Below, in pieces: positions 1 through 7,302 of a stretch of DNA of 18,669 bases. Numbering within the stretch: the stretch's first letter is position 1; the number at the start of each line of letters is the position of its first letter. The translations under genes and the position numbers were made by a program. The notes under the pieces are model-generated. The model was not told where the DNA came from. It saw only the letters and a program-made list of their open reading frames with translations, and searched no databases. Origin of the DNA: an uncultured Sphingomonas sp. (GTDB lineage: Bacteria > Pseudomonadota > Alphaproteobacteria > Sphingomonadales > Sphingomonadaceae); contig NZ_CAKZHV010000041.1 of the NCBI RefSeq assembly GCF_936927845.1, positions 1 through 18,669 on the forward strand. Direction: 5' to 3'.

Positions 1-55
1 CTTTTTCGACGCCGATCACCCCGCTACCGGGGTCCCTTTTCCACGCCGATCCACA
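1..55. mobile_element. Inner end of an IS21-family-like insertion sequence (rest lies left of the window)
   Basis: Read on the minus strand from position 55, the sequence starts TGTGGATCGGCGTGGAAAAG and then carries GGACCCC; a second related copy, ATCGGCGTCGAAAAAG, occupies 1-16. This is the repeated terminal motif (ATCGGCGTCnAAAA, then GGGACCCC) arranged in multiple copies that is typical of IS21-family termini, with a TG/CA tip. The same motif appears in mirror orientation at the right edge of the window. The two subrepeats here are 34 bases apart, against 24 at the right edge, so the two ends are either opposite ends of one element type or come from different elements. No transposase (istA/istB) coding sequence is included. 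The tip position is inferred from alignment of the two window ends. Confidence 0.75.
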
Positions 56-333
56 CTCGGCTTCCTCAATTAGTGAAGATCATGGAGGCTTATCCCACTC
101 TGAAGCTCGTGATCATTGGTCACACGGACGCCCGAGGCGGAGAAACCGAAAACGAATTGGTTTCGAGAAAACGAGCAGAGTGGTTAGAAAGTTATTTGAT
201 CGCCAATGGTATCGACCGGAAACGGCTTAGCGTTCAAGCGGCTGGATTTGCACAACCTATTGCCAATAGTAACACCCAGGCTGGCCGCGATGCCAATAAT
301 CGTATTGGCCTCTCCATGCTGCCAAACGGATAA
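56..333 (+). pseudogene. OmpA-family C-terminal domain, 5' end removed by the IS
   Basis: The frame is open through the IS end and gives host sequence beginning about RLPQLVKIMEAYPTLKL, followed by the peptidoglycan-binding OmpA motif: GHTDARG, then N-x-LVSRKRAEWLESYL, GIDRKRL, and a closing GRDANNRI. These match the conserved TD..G...N..LS..RA and R..NRR elements that hold meso-diaminopimelate in outer membrane OmpA-like proteins. The first strands and helix of the domain, and whatever barrel or lipoprotein part preceded it, are missing. A GTG at 73 could serve as a start, but no ribosome-binding site precedes it, and the upstream frame reads straight from the IS terminus. I take this as the remnant of a longer gene, not an intact small protein. 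The stop codon is TAA at 331-333. Confidence 0.75.
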
Positions 334-408
334 TGATTTACGACGGCTCATAAGGGCGAACTTCCATTCGCTCTCAAAGTACAAATCCCAAACTAGGATC
401 ATACCACC

Positions 409-1107
409 ATGCCACTGCTGAACATCCATATCGTCAAGGGTGGGTCGCAAGCCGAGGTTACCGACCTGCTCGACACGATCCATGGTTCGATGGTCGACGC
501 GTTCAAAGTTCCTTTCCGCGACCGCTACCAGATCGTGACTGAACACGAGGCGGATCGCCTTATCATGCAGGATACGGGGCTTGGTTTTGATCGCAGCGAC
601 AAGCGCGTCCTGATCCACATGACGACGAAGCCTCGTTCTCAGGAGATGAAGGAGGCTTTCTATCGCATTGTGACCCAGAATCTGAACGAGCGCTGCGGGA
701 TCCCGCCCGAAGATGTCATGTTTTCGTTGATCGAAAACAGCAGCGCCGATTGGAGTTTCGGCTTCGGAGAGGCGCAGTTCCTGACAGGTAAGTTGTATGA
801 GCACGGAATGACGAGCGTCGGTTCCATATTGGAACCGACGTCAACCGATGCCGATTACTGGGCCTTGCGAAGATCGGTCTCATCCAGGGAGACCTTTTCG
901 AATTCGGGGGCTCGGCGCTGGGCGAAGGCGGTGAAGGCTTCACGGGCCTCCGGGCTGCGCAGACGAGCCGCAAATATCTGTGACTCCTCCACCATCCGCG
1001 CCGCCAGCGCATCGTTTTCATGCATCAGGCGCTTGGTTGCCATTACCGCGCCGATCGGTTGTTTCGCAATGCGCGCTGCCACTGCTTCGACCGACGCGAC
1101 AAGATGA
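409..1107 (+). CDS. Tautomerase-superfamily protein (malonate semialdehyde decarboxylase-like) with aberrant C-terminal read-through
   Basis: Residues 1-129 form a complete tautomerase domain of the roughly 130-residue class (Tautomerase_2; malonate semialdehyde decarboxylase relatives). Pro2 follows the initiator Met and would become the catalytic N-terminal Pro1. PFRDRYQIV places an Asp at mature position 37, and TTKPR gives basic residues at mature 73 (Lys) and 75 (Arg), matching sites known to matter in that decarboxylase. DWSFGFGEAQFLTG is the usual C-terminal signature, and relatives normally stop just after it. Here the codon after GKL is TAT instead of a stop, and translation runs about 100 residues further, through a hairpin at 816-840 and antisense to the enoyl-CoA hydratase/isomerase gene. 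That tail is Arg/Ala/Ser rich and resembles nothing I recognise. AGGA precedes the ATG by about 10 bases. Substrate unknown. The domain call is firm; the tail being functional is doubtful. Confidence 0.8.
   Translation: MPLLNIHIVKGGSQAEVTDLLDTIHGSMVDAFKVPFRDRYQIVTEHEADRLIMQDTGLGFDRSDKRVLIHMTTKPRSQEMKEAFYRIVTQNLNERCGIPPEDVMFSLIENSSADWSFGFGEAQFLTGKLYEHGMTSVGSILEPTSTDADYWALRRSVSSRETFSNSGARRWAKAVKASRASGLRRRAANICDSSTIRAASASFSCIRRLVAITAPIGCFAMRAATASTDATR
816..840. terminator. Perfect hairpin between convergent genes, probable bidirectional terminator
   Basis: CGTCGGTTCCA (816-826), loop TAT, TGGAACCGACG (830-840): an uninterrupted 11-base-pair stem. It lies 14 bases before the stop of the minus-strand enoyl-CoA hydratase/isomerase gene (stop at 855-857) and 20 bases after the expected end of the tautomerase domain. 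That placement suits a shared terminator between converging genes. There is no clear T-run on either side, so Rho-independent strength is uncertain. It also falls inside the read-through tail of the tautomerase frame, which argues that the tail is not ancestral. Confidence 0.55.
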
Positions 1108-1646
1108 TCCGCCGGGACCGTTGCTGTGGCAAGGCCCCAGGCGATAGCATCCGCCGCTCCAACCGTTTCACCCAACGCGAGCATCGCAAAAGCGCGGAGA
1201 TGGCCGATACGGGCCGGAAGCAACAGGCTAGCTCCCGCTTCGGGAACAAGGCCCAGATTTACAAAGGGTGTAGACAACACGGCGTCATCAGCGAGGATGA
1301 CGTAGTCGCAGTGCAAGAGCATCGTCGTGCCGATGCCCACAGCCCGTCCCTGAACAGCCGCGACGAGCGGCTTGTCCGTCTCGGCGATCGCCTGGATGAA
1401 GCGGAGGACATTGGTCAGGCTACCTGGCTTGCTCAACGCAAATTCCATCACATCGTTGCCAGCGGTGAACATATCGCCCTCTCCACGTAGGACGATAACC
1501 CGGATGGCCGCGTCGTTGCGCGCCGCCTCGATCTGGTCGGCGAGCACGCCGTACATGACGTCCGTCAGCGCATTCCTCTTGTCGGGGCGGTTCATGACGA
1601 GCGTCAGGATACCGCCCGCCGTATTCACCGTGATATGGTCCGTCAC
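855..1646 (-). CDS. Enoyl-CoA hydratase/isomerase family protein (crotonase fold)
   Basis: This is a 263-residue crotonase-superfamily protein. Oxyanion-hole elements are visible at FTAGNDV (about 60-66) and GRAVGIG (100-106), followed by FVNLGLVPEAG (128-138) and a C-terminal EAFTAFAQRRAPEF. The two glutamates of classical enoyl-CoA hydratase (the E of GGGCE and the E of QPE) are replaced by Thr and Phe. A single Glu at about 136 lies in the position used by Delta3,Delta2-enoyl-CoA isomerases (NLGL.PE.G). It is therefore more likely an isomerase or a divergent family member than a standard hydratase. The start is GTG at 1646: AGGAG sits six bases upstream of it, whereas the ATG four bases earlier is out of frame and too close. 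It follows the permease gene by 68 bases on the same strand and may be the last gene of the exporter operon. It could act after the acyl-CoA dehydrogenase encoded elsewhere in the window. Confidence 0.85.
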   Translation of the reverse strand: MTDHITVNTAGGILTLVMNRPDKRNALTDVMYGVLADQIEAARNDAAIRVIVLRGEGDMFTAGNDVMEFALSKPGSLTNVLRFIQAIAETDKPLVAAVQGRAVGIGTTMLLHCDYVILADDAVLSTPFVNLGLVPEAGASLLLPARIGHLRAFAMLALGETVGAADAIAWGLATATVPADHLVASVEAVAARIAKQPIGAVMATKRLMHENDALAARMVEESQIFAARLRSPEAREAFTAFAQRRAPEFEKVSLDETDLRKAQ

Positions 1647-1714
1647 GCATTGCTCCTGATGTGGGTCCTGGCGCCGCAGCGCCGGTTCAGTCGGATTATT
1701 GGCCTTGCGTTCGC

Positions 1715-2833
1715 TCAGGCATGCCCTGTTACCAAGCGCGGCGCGAAGATGACGATCCGAAGATACGCAAGCGCGGAATAGCCGATGGCCAGCGCCACCA
1801 GCATCAGCAGCGGCAGTGCGACGTCTCCAAGCGTGGCGCGCATCTGGTTGAGCGGGACGAAGGTGTGCACTCCCGACGTCGAGGGGATCAGATGGGAAAA
1901 GACGGACAAGAAGCGCGGCATCTGATCGAGCGGATAGGTAGCGCCGGTGAGGAAGAAGAACGGGACTGAGGTTGGACCAAGCATGTATGTCGCCCGCTCA
2001 CCTCGATCGAATGCGCTGCCCACTAGAAGCCCCAACGCAGCGACAGCTACGGCGAAGATCGGCACGACGATAATCATACCGAGAACGTTGCCGTCCACCG
2101 GTACTCCTTGCAGCCAGAAGATCGGGCCGAACAAAAAGTAACAGCCCAGAATGCCGACCGACGAGAAGGCCGCCAGGGTGCCGCCGAATTCCGACGCCCC
2201 CATCCGCCACGTCCCCGAGCGTCGACGACCGCCCATGAAGGTCGCGACACCGAAAAGTAGGGTCTGCTGGATGATAATGACCGCCACGGACGGGAAGACG
2301 TAGCCCTTATAGCCGCCCGTTCGATTGAAAAGCGGCTCTTTGACGACCGTGACGGGCGGACCGCCGCGACTGGCCTGCCCGCCCGGTATAAGGCGAGTTT
2401 TCGCGATATTCTGGATTACTGCGGTCACCGCCTCACCGATCGTGCTCGCGCGCAGCAGATAGGTCGCATTGACCCAAACGGCGATCCCGGAGCCAGGCGT
2501 TCCAGCACGCAGCTGGCGCTCCAAACCGTCGGAGATCAGGATGACCCCATCGGCCTTACCCTCGCGCATGTCTGCCTTGGCGGTGGCGAGATTGCCTACC
2601 ACGCTCGCGACACTGATTGCTCGGGTGGCGTCCAGGTCCAGGATCATGGCACGACTGAGGGCGCTGTCGTCCTGATCGACCACGACCACAGGCAGTTTCC
2701 GAGGTGCCTCATGGGAATAGGGTGCAGGATAGTAGAAGGCATACAGGACGACCGCGAGCAGCATCGTACTAAGCAGCGTTTTCGACGTAAGAATGGTGTG
2801 CCACGTCGAGAGGAAGGCCTTATCGAAGGTCAT
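1715..2833 (-). CDS. ABC-2 type transporter permease (second of a pair)
   Basis: A 372-residue inner membrane protein with the ABC-2 permease layout: one N-terminal membrane helix (about 20-35, LLSTMLLAVVLYAFYY), a large extracytoplasmic domain (about 40-185, beginning LPVVVVDQDDSALSR), then a cluster of about five helices in the C-terminal half (about 190-365). The PVVVVDQD segment after helix 1 is typical of the YbhS/YbhR/YhhJ type that works with an HlyD adaptor. ATGA overlap with the upstream permease gene implies translational coupling. It presumably forms a heterodimer with that partner. No nucleotide-binding subunit is encoded in the window. Substrate unknown; family members export drugs, lipids or lipid-linked molecules. 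Confidence 0.85.
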   Translation of the reverse strand: MTFDKAFLSTWHTILTSKTLLSTMLLAVVLYAFYYPAPYSHEAPRKLPVVVVDQDDSALSRAMILDLDATRAISVASVVGNLATAKADMREGKADGVILISDGLERQLRAGTPGSGIAVWVNATYLLRASTIGEAVTAVIQNIAKTRLIPGGQASRGGPPVTVVKEPLFNRTGGYKGYVFPSVAVIIIQQTLLFGVATFMGGRRRSGTWRMGASEFGGTLAAFSSVGILGCYFLFGPIFWLQGVPVDGNVLGMIIVVPIFAVAVAALGLLVGSAFDRGERATYMLGPTSVPFFFLTGATYPLDQMPRFLSVFSHLIPSTSGVHTFVPLNQMRATLGDVALPLLMLVALAIGYSALAYLRIVIFAPRLVTGHA

Positions 2834-3963
2834 ACCCGCCGCGCCCTTACCATGATGAAAGCCAGCGCCCCGCCGCCTGCGATGACGACGTAGGCCATCA
2901 GCGAGACCATCGGCGCGACGGCTGCCGCGACCGCCTGACCACTGACCTGCCCCATCTGAAGCGCGATATAATGGGTGAGCGGCAGCACGTTACTCCAGGT
3001 GCGGGCGAATGCATTTCCGCCGTTCAACGGCAGCGTCGCGCCCGAATAGGCGAGGGCCGATCCGGCATAGACGGCGCTGGCAGACAGCGCCGTAGCTGTC
3101 TCGCGCGTCACCGCCACGAGGAGTGCGGCGACGGCAGCCGTCGCGGCGTAGAACAACGTCTGGCCGCAGGCGATCAGAACGATGCTCCCCTCAATACGCC
3201 AACCGCGCGCAAGGGTCAGGTAGAGGAGCCAGGCGAGGCCCCAGCCGCTGATCGCGAGGACATAGGGCAGCATCTTGCCGGCCATCGCCGGGGCAACCCC
3301 GCCGCTTGCCCTCGCCCACTCGGACAGTGACTTTCCCTTGAGTTCGCGGCCAATCGCCATGGCGCAAACGCAAGCCGCGATCAGATGCAGAACCGCCGGG
3401 AAGATCAACAATCCTAAGAACCATTCAAAGCTCGACGGCGCGTTGCCCAGCGGCGTCGCCTCGACGGCGAGACGCCGGACGCGGCTCGCTGGTACCGCAT
3501 GATTGGGCAGCTGATTGGCGGCAATCTCAGGGAGCGCTTCGGTCACCGCCTCTTCAGCCGCACGGGCGACCTGCCCCCCTGCGGTCAGGAAACTTCCGTT
3601 GTAGAGGATGCGGACGACTGGCTCGCGGTGCCGGGCCACGCTTTCGCCGAGCCCCGCCGGGATGTGTGCAAACCCCATGATCTTGCCGGAGCGGACCGCA
3701 CGAACGGCGTCGACCTCCCCCGGATAATAGCCGCCGAACCGAATGAGTGGCGAGGCGTCGAGCGCCCGGATGACTGCTCGGCTGGCCGTGCTACCGTCGC
3801 CGTCCACGATCCCCAGCGGCACCTGGCGAAGTGGGCCCTGCCAGAACAGGGCCGCGACGATGAAAATGAGGAATCCGGGCAGCAGCGTAATCCCTGCAAG
3901 ATCCCAGCGGTCGCGACGCAGATGATGCACCTCGCGCGTCAGAGCCCGGCGAAAAGCGCTCAT
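2830..3963 (-). CDS. ABC-2 type transporter permease (first of a pair)
   Basis: A 377-residue protein with the same architecture as its neighbour: a cytoplasmic N-terminus, one helix (about 25-42, ITLLPGFLIFIVAALFW), an extracytoplasmic domain starting VPLGIVDGDGSTASR, and five or so membrane segments from about 180 to 370 ending in the basic tail RARRV. The pair are divergent paralogues, as expected for the two halves of one permease. The ATG overlaps the adaptor stop codon as ATGA, and its own stop overlaps the next permease in the same way. It sits in the order channel - adaptor - permease - permease. No frameshift or truncation was seen. Confidence 0.85.
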   Translation of the reverse strand: MSAFRRALTREVHHLRRDRWDLAGITLLPGFLIFIVAALFWQGPLRQVPLGIVDGDGSTASRAVIRALDASPLIRFGGYYPGEVDAVRAVRSGKIMGFAHIPAGLGESVARHREPVVRILYNGSFLTAGGQVARAAEEAVTEALPEIAANQLPNHAVPASRVRRLAVEATPLGNAPSSFEWFLGLLIFPAVLHLIAACVCAMAIGRELKGKSLSEWARASGGVAPAMAGKMLPYVLAISGWGLAWLLYLTLARGWRIEGSIVLIACGQTLFYAATAAVAALLVAVTRETATALSASAVYAGSALAYSGATLPLNGGNAFARTWSNVLPLTHYIALQMGQVSGQAVAAAVAPMVSLMAYVVIAGGGALAFIMVRARRV

Positions 3964-4964
3964 TGTGGCCAGTCGAACAGGACGCTCATTCCCGGGCGAA
4001 GCTTCTCGATCGGACTGACCGGATGCAGCCGGATCTCGAAGGTTCGCACGTCATAGCCCGATGCTTCGCGCGTGGCGCGCCAAGTCGCGAAGTCGCCGCG
4101 CGGCGCAACCAGATAGACCTTGAAGTCGGCATCGCGTTGCAGCGCAGGTATGTGACCGTGCAGCACGGAGCCAATCCCGAGACCATGGTAATGGTCCTCC
4201 CGCAGGTTCAGCGCGACCCAAGGGTGATCGATGTCGATGACCTGATAGGCGGGGATGACGGGGCTGACGACTTCGCCTGGCTGCACCAGCTTGCGGGCGA
4301 CTTCACCGGCGATCGGCGAGAATAATTGCGTTTCACGGCCCAAGGCGTTGGCGGTGCGCAGTGCGGCTTCGGCAATGCGCACCTGAGCGTTCGCCGCCTG
4401 CTTATTCTGCGGACGCGCCCCTACCAGCGCCTTAAGATATTGCTGACGCGCAGCTTCGGCGTTGCGGGCGCTGCTGTCGCGCGCTGCCGCTGCCTCATCC
4501 CGGCGCTGGGCTGCCACCACCCCTTGCGCATATAGATTGGCGGTACGCCGGCTCGTCACCGCTGCCAAATCCGCGGCCGCCTGGGCGGCCTGCCATGTCG
4601 AGCGCAGCGTTGCGATGTCTTCCGACCTTGCGCCCTCGTTCGTCTCCGACGCAATTGCGCGTGCGGCATCGAGCGCACCTTGCGCCTGCGCCTGTCCGCC
4701 CGCGATCTCAGGGCTCGACAGAGTTGCGAGCAGCGTGCCGGGCTGAACGCGCTGCCCCTCCTCTGCGATCAAACGCTCGACACGAGCGAGCGCTTTTGTG
4801 CCGACATTCACCTCGTCCGCGTCGACCATGCCCTGCAGTTGCTCCGGCGCCGGACGGCTCGCCAGCCACAGTCCCAGGACGATGACCACCACCACGATCA
4901 CGCCCGCGACGATCGCGATAGGCCGCTTGTTGCGCCTTGCCGGGGCGGCTGTTTCTTCGTTCAC
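3960..4964 (-). CDS. HlyD-family membrane fusion (periplasmic adaptor) protein
   Basis: A 334-residue protein with a short basic cytoplasmic N-terminus (RRNKRP), one membrane anchor (about 16-34, IAIVAGVIVVVVIVLGLWL) and a biotinyl-lipoyl-like half motif (VDADEVNVGTKALARVERL, then EGQRVQPGTLLATL). A long Ala/Gln-rich alpha-hairpin coiled coil (about 85-215) follows, then the second lipoyl half (LFSPIAGEVARKLVQPGEVV) and a beta-barrel domain ending in PGMSVLFDWPQ. This is the adaptor that joins an inner membrane transporter to a TolC-type channel. The GTG start overlaps the channel stop as GTGA, with a purine-rich GGGGGACGAG just upstream. It is similar in layout to YbhG/EmrA. Substrate specificity cannot be read from it. 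Confidence 0.9.
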   Translation of the reverse strand: MNEETAAPARRNKRPIAIVAGVIVVVVIVLGLWLASRPAPEQLQGMVDADEVNVGTKALARVERLIAEEGQRVQPGTLLATLSSPEIAGGQAQAQGALDAARAIASETNEGARSEDIATLRSTWQAAQAAADLAAVTSRRTANLYAQGVVAAQRRDEAAAARDSSARNAEAARQQYLKALVGARPQNKQAANAQVRIAEAALRTANALGRETQLFSPIAGEVARKLVQPGEVVSPVIPAYQVIDIDHPWVALNLREDHYHGLGIGSVLHGHIPALQRDADFKVYLVAPRGDFATWRATREASGYDVRTFEIRLHPVSPIEKLRPGMSVLFDWPQ

Positions 4965-6457
4965 TTCTCGTCCCCCAAACGTCGATCGGCACGCGCCAGA
5001 TAGGTGGTGAAATCGTCAACCCGGTGGCTGGTCGCGAGCAACCCCGCCAGCGCGAGGTCATATTCATAGGCCGCCGCAATCCGTTGGGTTTGCGTCGAGG
5101 CCAGCGTCGCCTCGGCATCGACAAGCGACGAGGATGGGGCTTCACCCTCGAAGAATGAAACCCGTTGGACCCGCAGGTTTTCCCGGGCTGCGGCAAGGTT
5201 GCTGTCGAGCAGCAGGAAAGACCGCCGGGCGGTTTCGACCAGATTCCAGGCACGAACGATTTCGCTGGCCACGTCCTTACGCGCCTGCGCAGCGGCATCG
5301 GCCGCCGCACGCTCCTGCTCGCGGGCCGCGTCGAGCGACTTCTTGCGATCGAAGTTCGACAACAGGGTATATCGCAGGCTGACGCCAGCCACCCAATCGG
5401 GTTCGGTCGGCAGTGCGTTGTCGCGGTTGGCATTGTAGCTACCGAATGCAAAAGCCTGGGGGCGGTAACGAGATTTCGCCAGGCCCACGCCCGCACGGGC
5501 GATGTCGCGGGCGGCATCCGCGCCGCGTGCTCGCGGTGTTGCATCGATGCCGTCGATAAAGACGCTGACCGGTGGTAGAGGGACCGAATTGACGAACAGT
5601 GGTGTCAGGGCATTCACACCCCCGGGCTGATCCAGCAATCGCGCCAGCGCATCGGCGGCCGTCGCTTCTTCAAGCTGCGCCCGCACATAAGCGCGCTCCG
5701 CGGCATCGCGCGCGACCTGGACCTGAAGAACGCGGGCATGCGGGATCACTCCGTTCTGCTCGAGCTTCTTCGCATCGGACAGATGCCGGTCGAACCCCTC
5801 GAGCGTCTCGCGCGTGGAGTGCGTCAGTTGTGCAGCGACCTGCTGTCCAAAATAGCCCCGAACAAGGCTGACACGGGACACGTCGTGCCCGCCGGCCTGT
5901 TTGGCCCGCGCCACATCGACCGCAGCGTCTGCTCCTGCCTGTATCGCCGGGATCGCTCCGCCTGTATAAAGGGGCATTGCGGCGGTGATCGCCGGCCGGA
6001 ACACCGTGTCGCGCGTCTGATATTGCAGCGTGTCCGGGATCGCACCGAAGATTGTCGGCAGCGCGGCACCAACCCGCTGCGTGACCTGGCCGACGATCTG
6101 CTGCAGCCCCGCCGGAAACTGGCCGGGTAACTGCGACAGAAAATCGGTTGTGGCATTTTGTGCATTATCCTTCGGCCCGGTAAGGTCGACGGACAACGTT
6201 TTCTGATATTCGATGACGCTGGCCGAAGCGCTGACGACCGGGCGACGAAGGCTACGGGTAGCACCAGCGATCAGCTCACTTGCACGGACGGCATGATCCT
6301 CACCGGATAGTCCAGGCGAAGCATCATCAATGCGTGCAAGTGCGGCATCGAAACTTAAAGCTTTTACCGTCTGGCCGGACTGACTTTGCGCTTGCGCGGT
6401 TGTGGCACATACGAGCGCAGCAAATCGCACGCTGTGGCGCGTTAAGCGACCTATCAT
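4961..6457 (-). CDS. TolC-family outer membrane efflux protein
   Basis: An upstream in-frame start at 6517 would add 20 residues, but the ATG at 6457 is preferred. GGAGGA lies about ten bases upstream of it, and the protein then begins with a signal peptide (MIGRLTRHSVRFAALVCATTAQA). The product is 498 residues, normal for the family. Two repeated halves are visible, each with long helical stretches for the periplasmic tunnel (about 200-290 and 380-470) and strand-like segments for the barrel (PVVSASASVIEY; FAFGSYNANRD; PDWVAGVSLRYTLLSNF). PLYTGG is the usual half-1 family motif. It is first in the exporter operon, downstream of a promoter shared with the divergent TetR regulator. It would provide the outer membrane exit duct. 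Confidence 0.9.
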   Translation of the reverse strand: MIGRLTRHSVRFAALVCATTAQAQSQSGQTVKALSFDAALARIDDASPGLSGEDHAVRASELIAGATRSLRRPVVSASASVIEYQKTLSVDLTGPKDNAQNATTDFLSQLPGQFPAGLQQIVGQVTQRVGAALPTIFGAIPDTLQYQTRDTVFRPAITAAMPLYTGGAIPAIQAGADAAVDVARAKQAGGHDVSRVSLVRGYFGQQVAAQLTHSTRETLEGFDRHLSDAKKLEQNGVIPHARVLQVQVARDAAERAYVRAQLEEATAADALARLLDQPGGVNALTPLFVNSVPLPPVSVFIDGIDATPRARGADAARDIARAGVGLAKSRYRPQAFAFGSYNANRDNALPTEPDWVAGVSLRYTLLSNFDRKKSLDAAREQERAAADAAAQARKDVASEIVRAWNLVETARRSFLLLDSNLAAARENLRVQRVSFFEGEAPSSSLVDAEATLASTQTQRIAAAYEYDLALAGLLATSHRVDDFTTYLARADRRLGDEK

Positions 6458-6571
6458 CTCGCCGCGTCCTCCTGCTTCCCTGATCGCTCTCACCGGTACG
6501 CCATTACGATGGCCCATCCGCGGGGCCGGCTTTTGCCGTTGTCGAACATGTGACCCATCCCGTGGAAATCA

Positions 6572-6600
6572 TTGACAGCGATCAAAGTATCTCACATATT
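6572..6600 (+). promoter_or_regulatory. Candidate sigma70-type promoter of the tetR gene
   Basis: A perfect TTGACA (6572-6577) and CATATT (6595-6600) have 17-base spacing. Predicted transcription begins at about 6607-6608, exactly on the A of the ATG at 6608, so the messenger would be leaderless. No Shine-Dalgarno sequence lies before that ATG, in agreement with this. Confidence 0.55.
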
Positions 6601-6614
6601 GTCATTGATGACAA
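6586..6614 (-). promoter_or_regulatory. Candidate sigma70-type promoter of the exporter operon
   Basis: On the minus strand TTGTCA (6614-6609) and GATACT (6591-6586) are separated by 17 bases. The -35 box is one arm of the inverted repeat at 6597-6616. Transcription would start near 6579, giving a 5' untranslated leader of about 120 bases before the TolC-type gene. The call is by consensus inspection only. Confidence 0.5.
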
Positions 6615-6616
6615 TA
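6597..6616. promoter_or_regulatory. Perfect inverted repeat, probable TetR operator
   Basis: TATTGTCATTGATGACAATA has 9-base arms TATTGTCAT / ATGACAATA around a 2-base centre. It covers most of the -10 box, the start site and the first codons of the divergent regulator, and on the other strand the -35 box of the exporter operon. Such a site would let the regulator repress both itself and the exporter. Assignment to this regulator is inferred from position. Confidence 0.7.
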
Positions 6617-7243
6617 GTGACCGCTCCAGCGCGGCGCCGGCGCCGCCAGCCTGACGAACTTCGTCACGAGGCGATCATCGCGGCACGCGAGCTCCTCGTA
6701 ACGGACGGGCCGAGCTCAATCACGCTTCAGGCTGTTGCTGCAGCTTTAGGCATGACCCATGGAAGCATCACTCATCATTTTGGCACCGCCGCCAATCTGC
6801 AGGCGGCGGTGGCAGATGGCCTGATTGAACAGCTTCTGACAGAGGTGCGAACGGGAACATCCGCCTTGAAAGCCGGCGTGATCGCCGAAGCCGACCTGGT
6901 CGATCTAGTCTTCGACACCTTCGAACAAACCGGCATCGGCAAGTTGATCGGATGGCTATCAGCCACGCATAGCCCGCTTTTGCAGCCACTATTTGAACGA
7001 TTTTCTCGCCTGTCTGGCGAGATTGCAGGCGACCGTGAGGAAGGATCTGCCTTCACACAAACCGAGCTTCCTATGATAATCGAAAGTGTCGTCATTCCGG
7101 CATTAGGTTCGGCCTTAATCGGTTCAGGACTGTTACAAGCCCTTAATATCTCACCAAATTGCACTCGGCATCGTGTAGCTCGGGACCTCGCCGCGGCGCG
7201 TGAACTCCGCCTCGCGGTGTCTCGAGCGAACTTGCCAGATTAA
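6608..7243 (+). CDS. TetR/AcrR-family transcriptional regulator
   Basis: A 211-residue protein from ATG 6608. The N-terminal helix-turn-helix domain (about 15-65) reads DELRHEAIIAARELL, then ITLQAVAAALGMTHGSITHHF, the standard TetR recognition helix pattern ending in HHF. The C-terminal half (about 70-211) is the variable ligand-binding/dimer domain. An in-frame TTG at 6572 would add 12 residues, but that TTG is the first part of a perfect -35 box. The ATG at 6608 coincides with the predicted transcription start, so I choose it. The gene is divergent from the TolC/HlyD/permease operon and shares its operator region, so it is the likely repressor of that exporter. It ends 59 bases before the PQQ dehydrogenase gene and could also affect that by read-through. 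Ligand unknown. Confidence 0.88.
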   Translation: MTIVTAPARRRRRQPDELRHEAIIAARELLVTDGPSSITLQAVAAALGMTHGSITHHFGTAANLQAAVADGLIEQLLTEVRTGTSALKAGVIAEADLVDLVFDTFEQTGIGKLIGWLSATHSPLLQPLFERFSRLSGEIAGDREEGSAFTQTELPMIIESVVIPALGSALIGSGLLQALNISPNCTRHRVARDLAAARELRLAVSRANLPD

Positions 7244-7248
7244 AGATT

Positions 7249-7275
7249 GGCCCATTAATCGGGCCCGGCTGGCCC
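7249..7275. other. Two mutually exclusive short GC hairpins between tetR and the dehydrogenase gene
   Basis: GGCCC (7249-7253) can pair with GGGCC (7261-7265), and the same GGGCC can instead pair with GGCCC (7271-7275). Each stem is only 5 base pairs, with no T-run after it. This could be a weak terminator or chance; it is the only structure seen in the 59-base gap. Confidence 0.25.
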
Positions 7276-7302
7276 TGCTCATATATGATCGGAGCCACCC
7301 CG

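Noticed and set aside
184..804. Minus-strand open frame of 206 codons opposite the OmpA remnant and tautomerase
   Set aside because: It spans two recognisable plus-strand genes and the gap between them and shows no family features.
1647..1714. Possible terminator or promoter between the second permease and the enoyl-CoA hydratase/isomerase gene
   Set aside because: No convincing hairpin or promoter boxes were seen in these 68 bases, so co-transcription is the simpler reading.
6458..6517. 20-residue N-terminal extension of the TolC-type protein
   Set aside because: The ATG at 6457 has a strong ribosome-binding site and is followed at once by a signal peptide; the extension would bury that signal.
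6572..6607. TTG at 6572 as the start of the TetR regulator
   Set aside because: That TTG belongs to a perfect TTGACA -35 box, and the predicted transcript begins near 6608, where an ATG is present.
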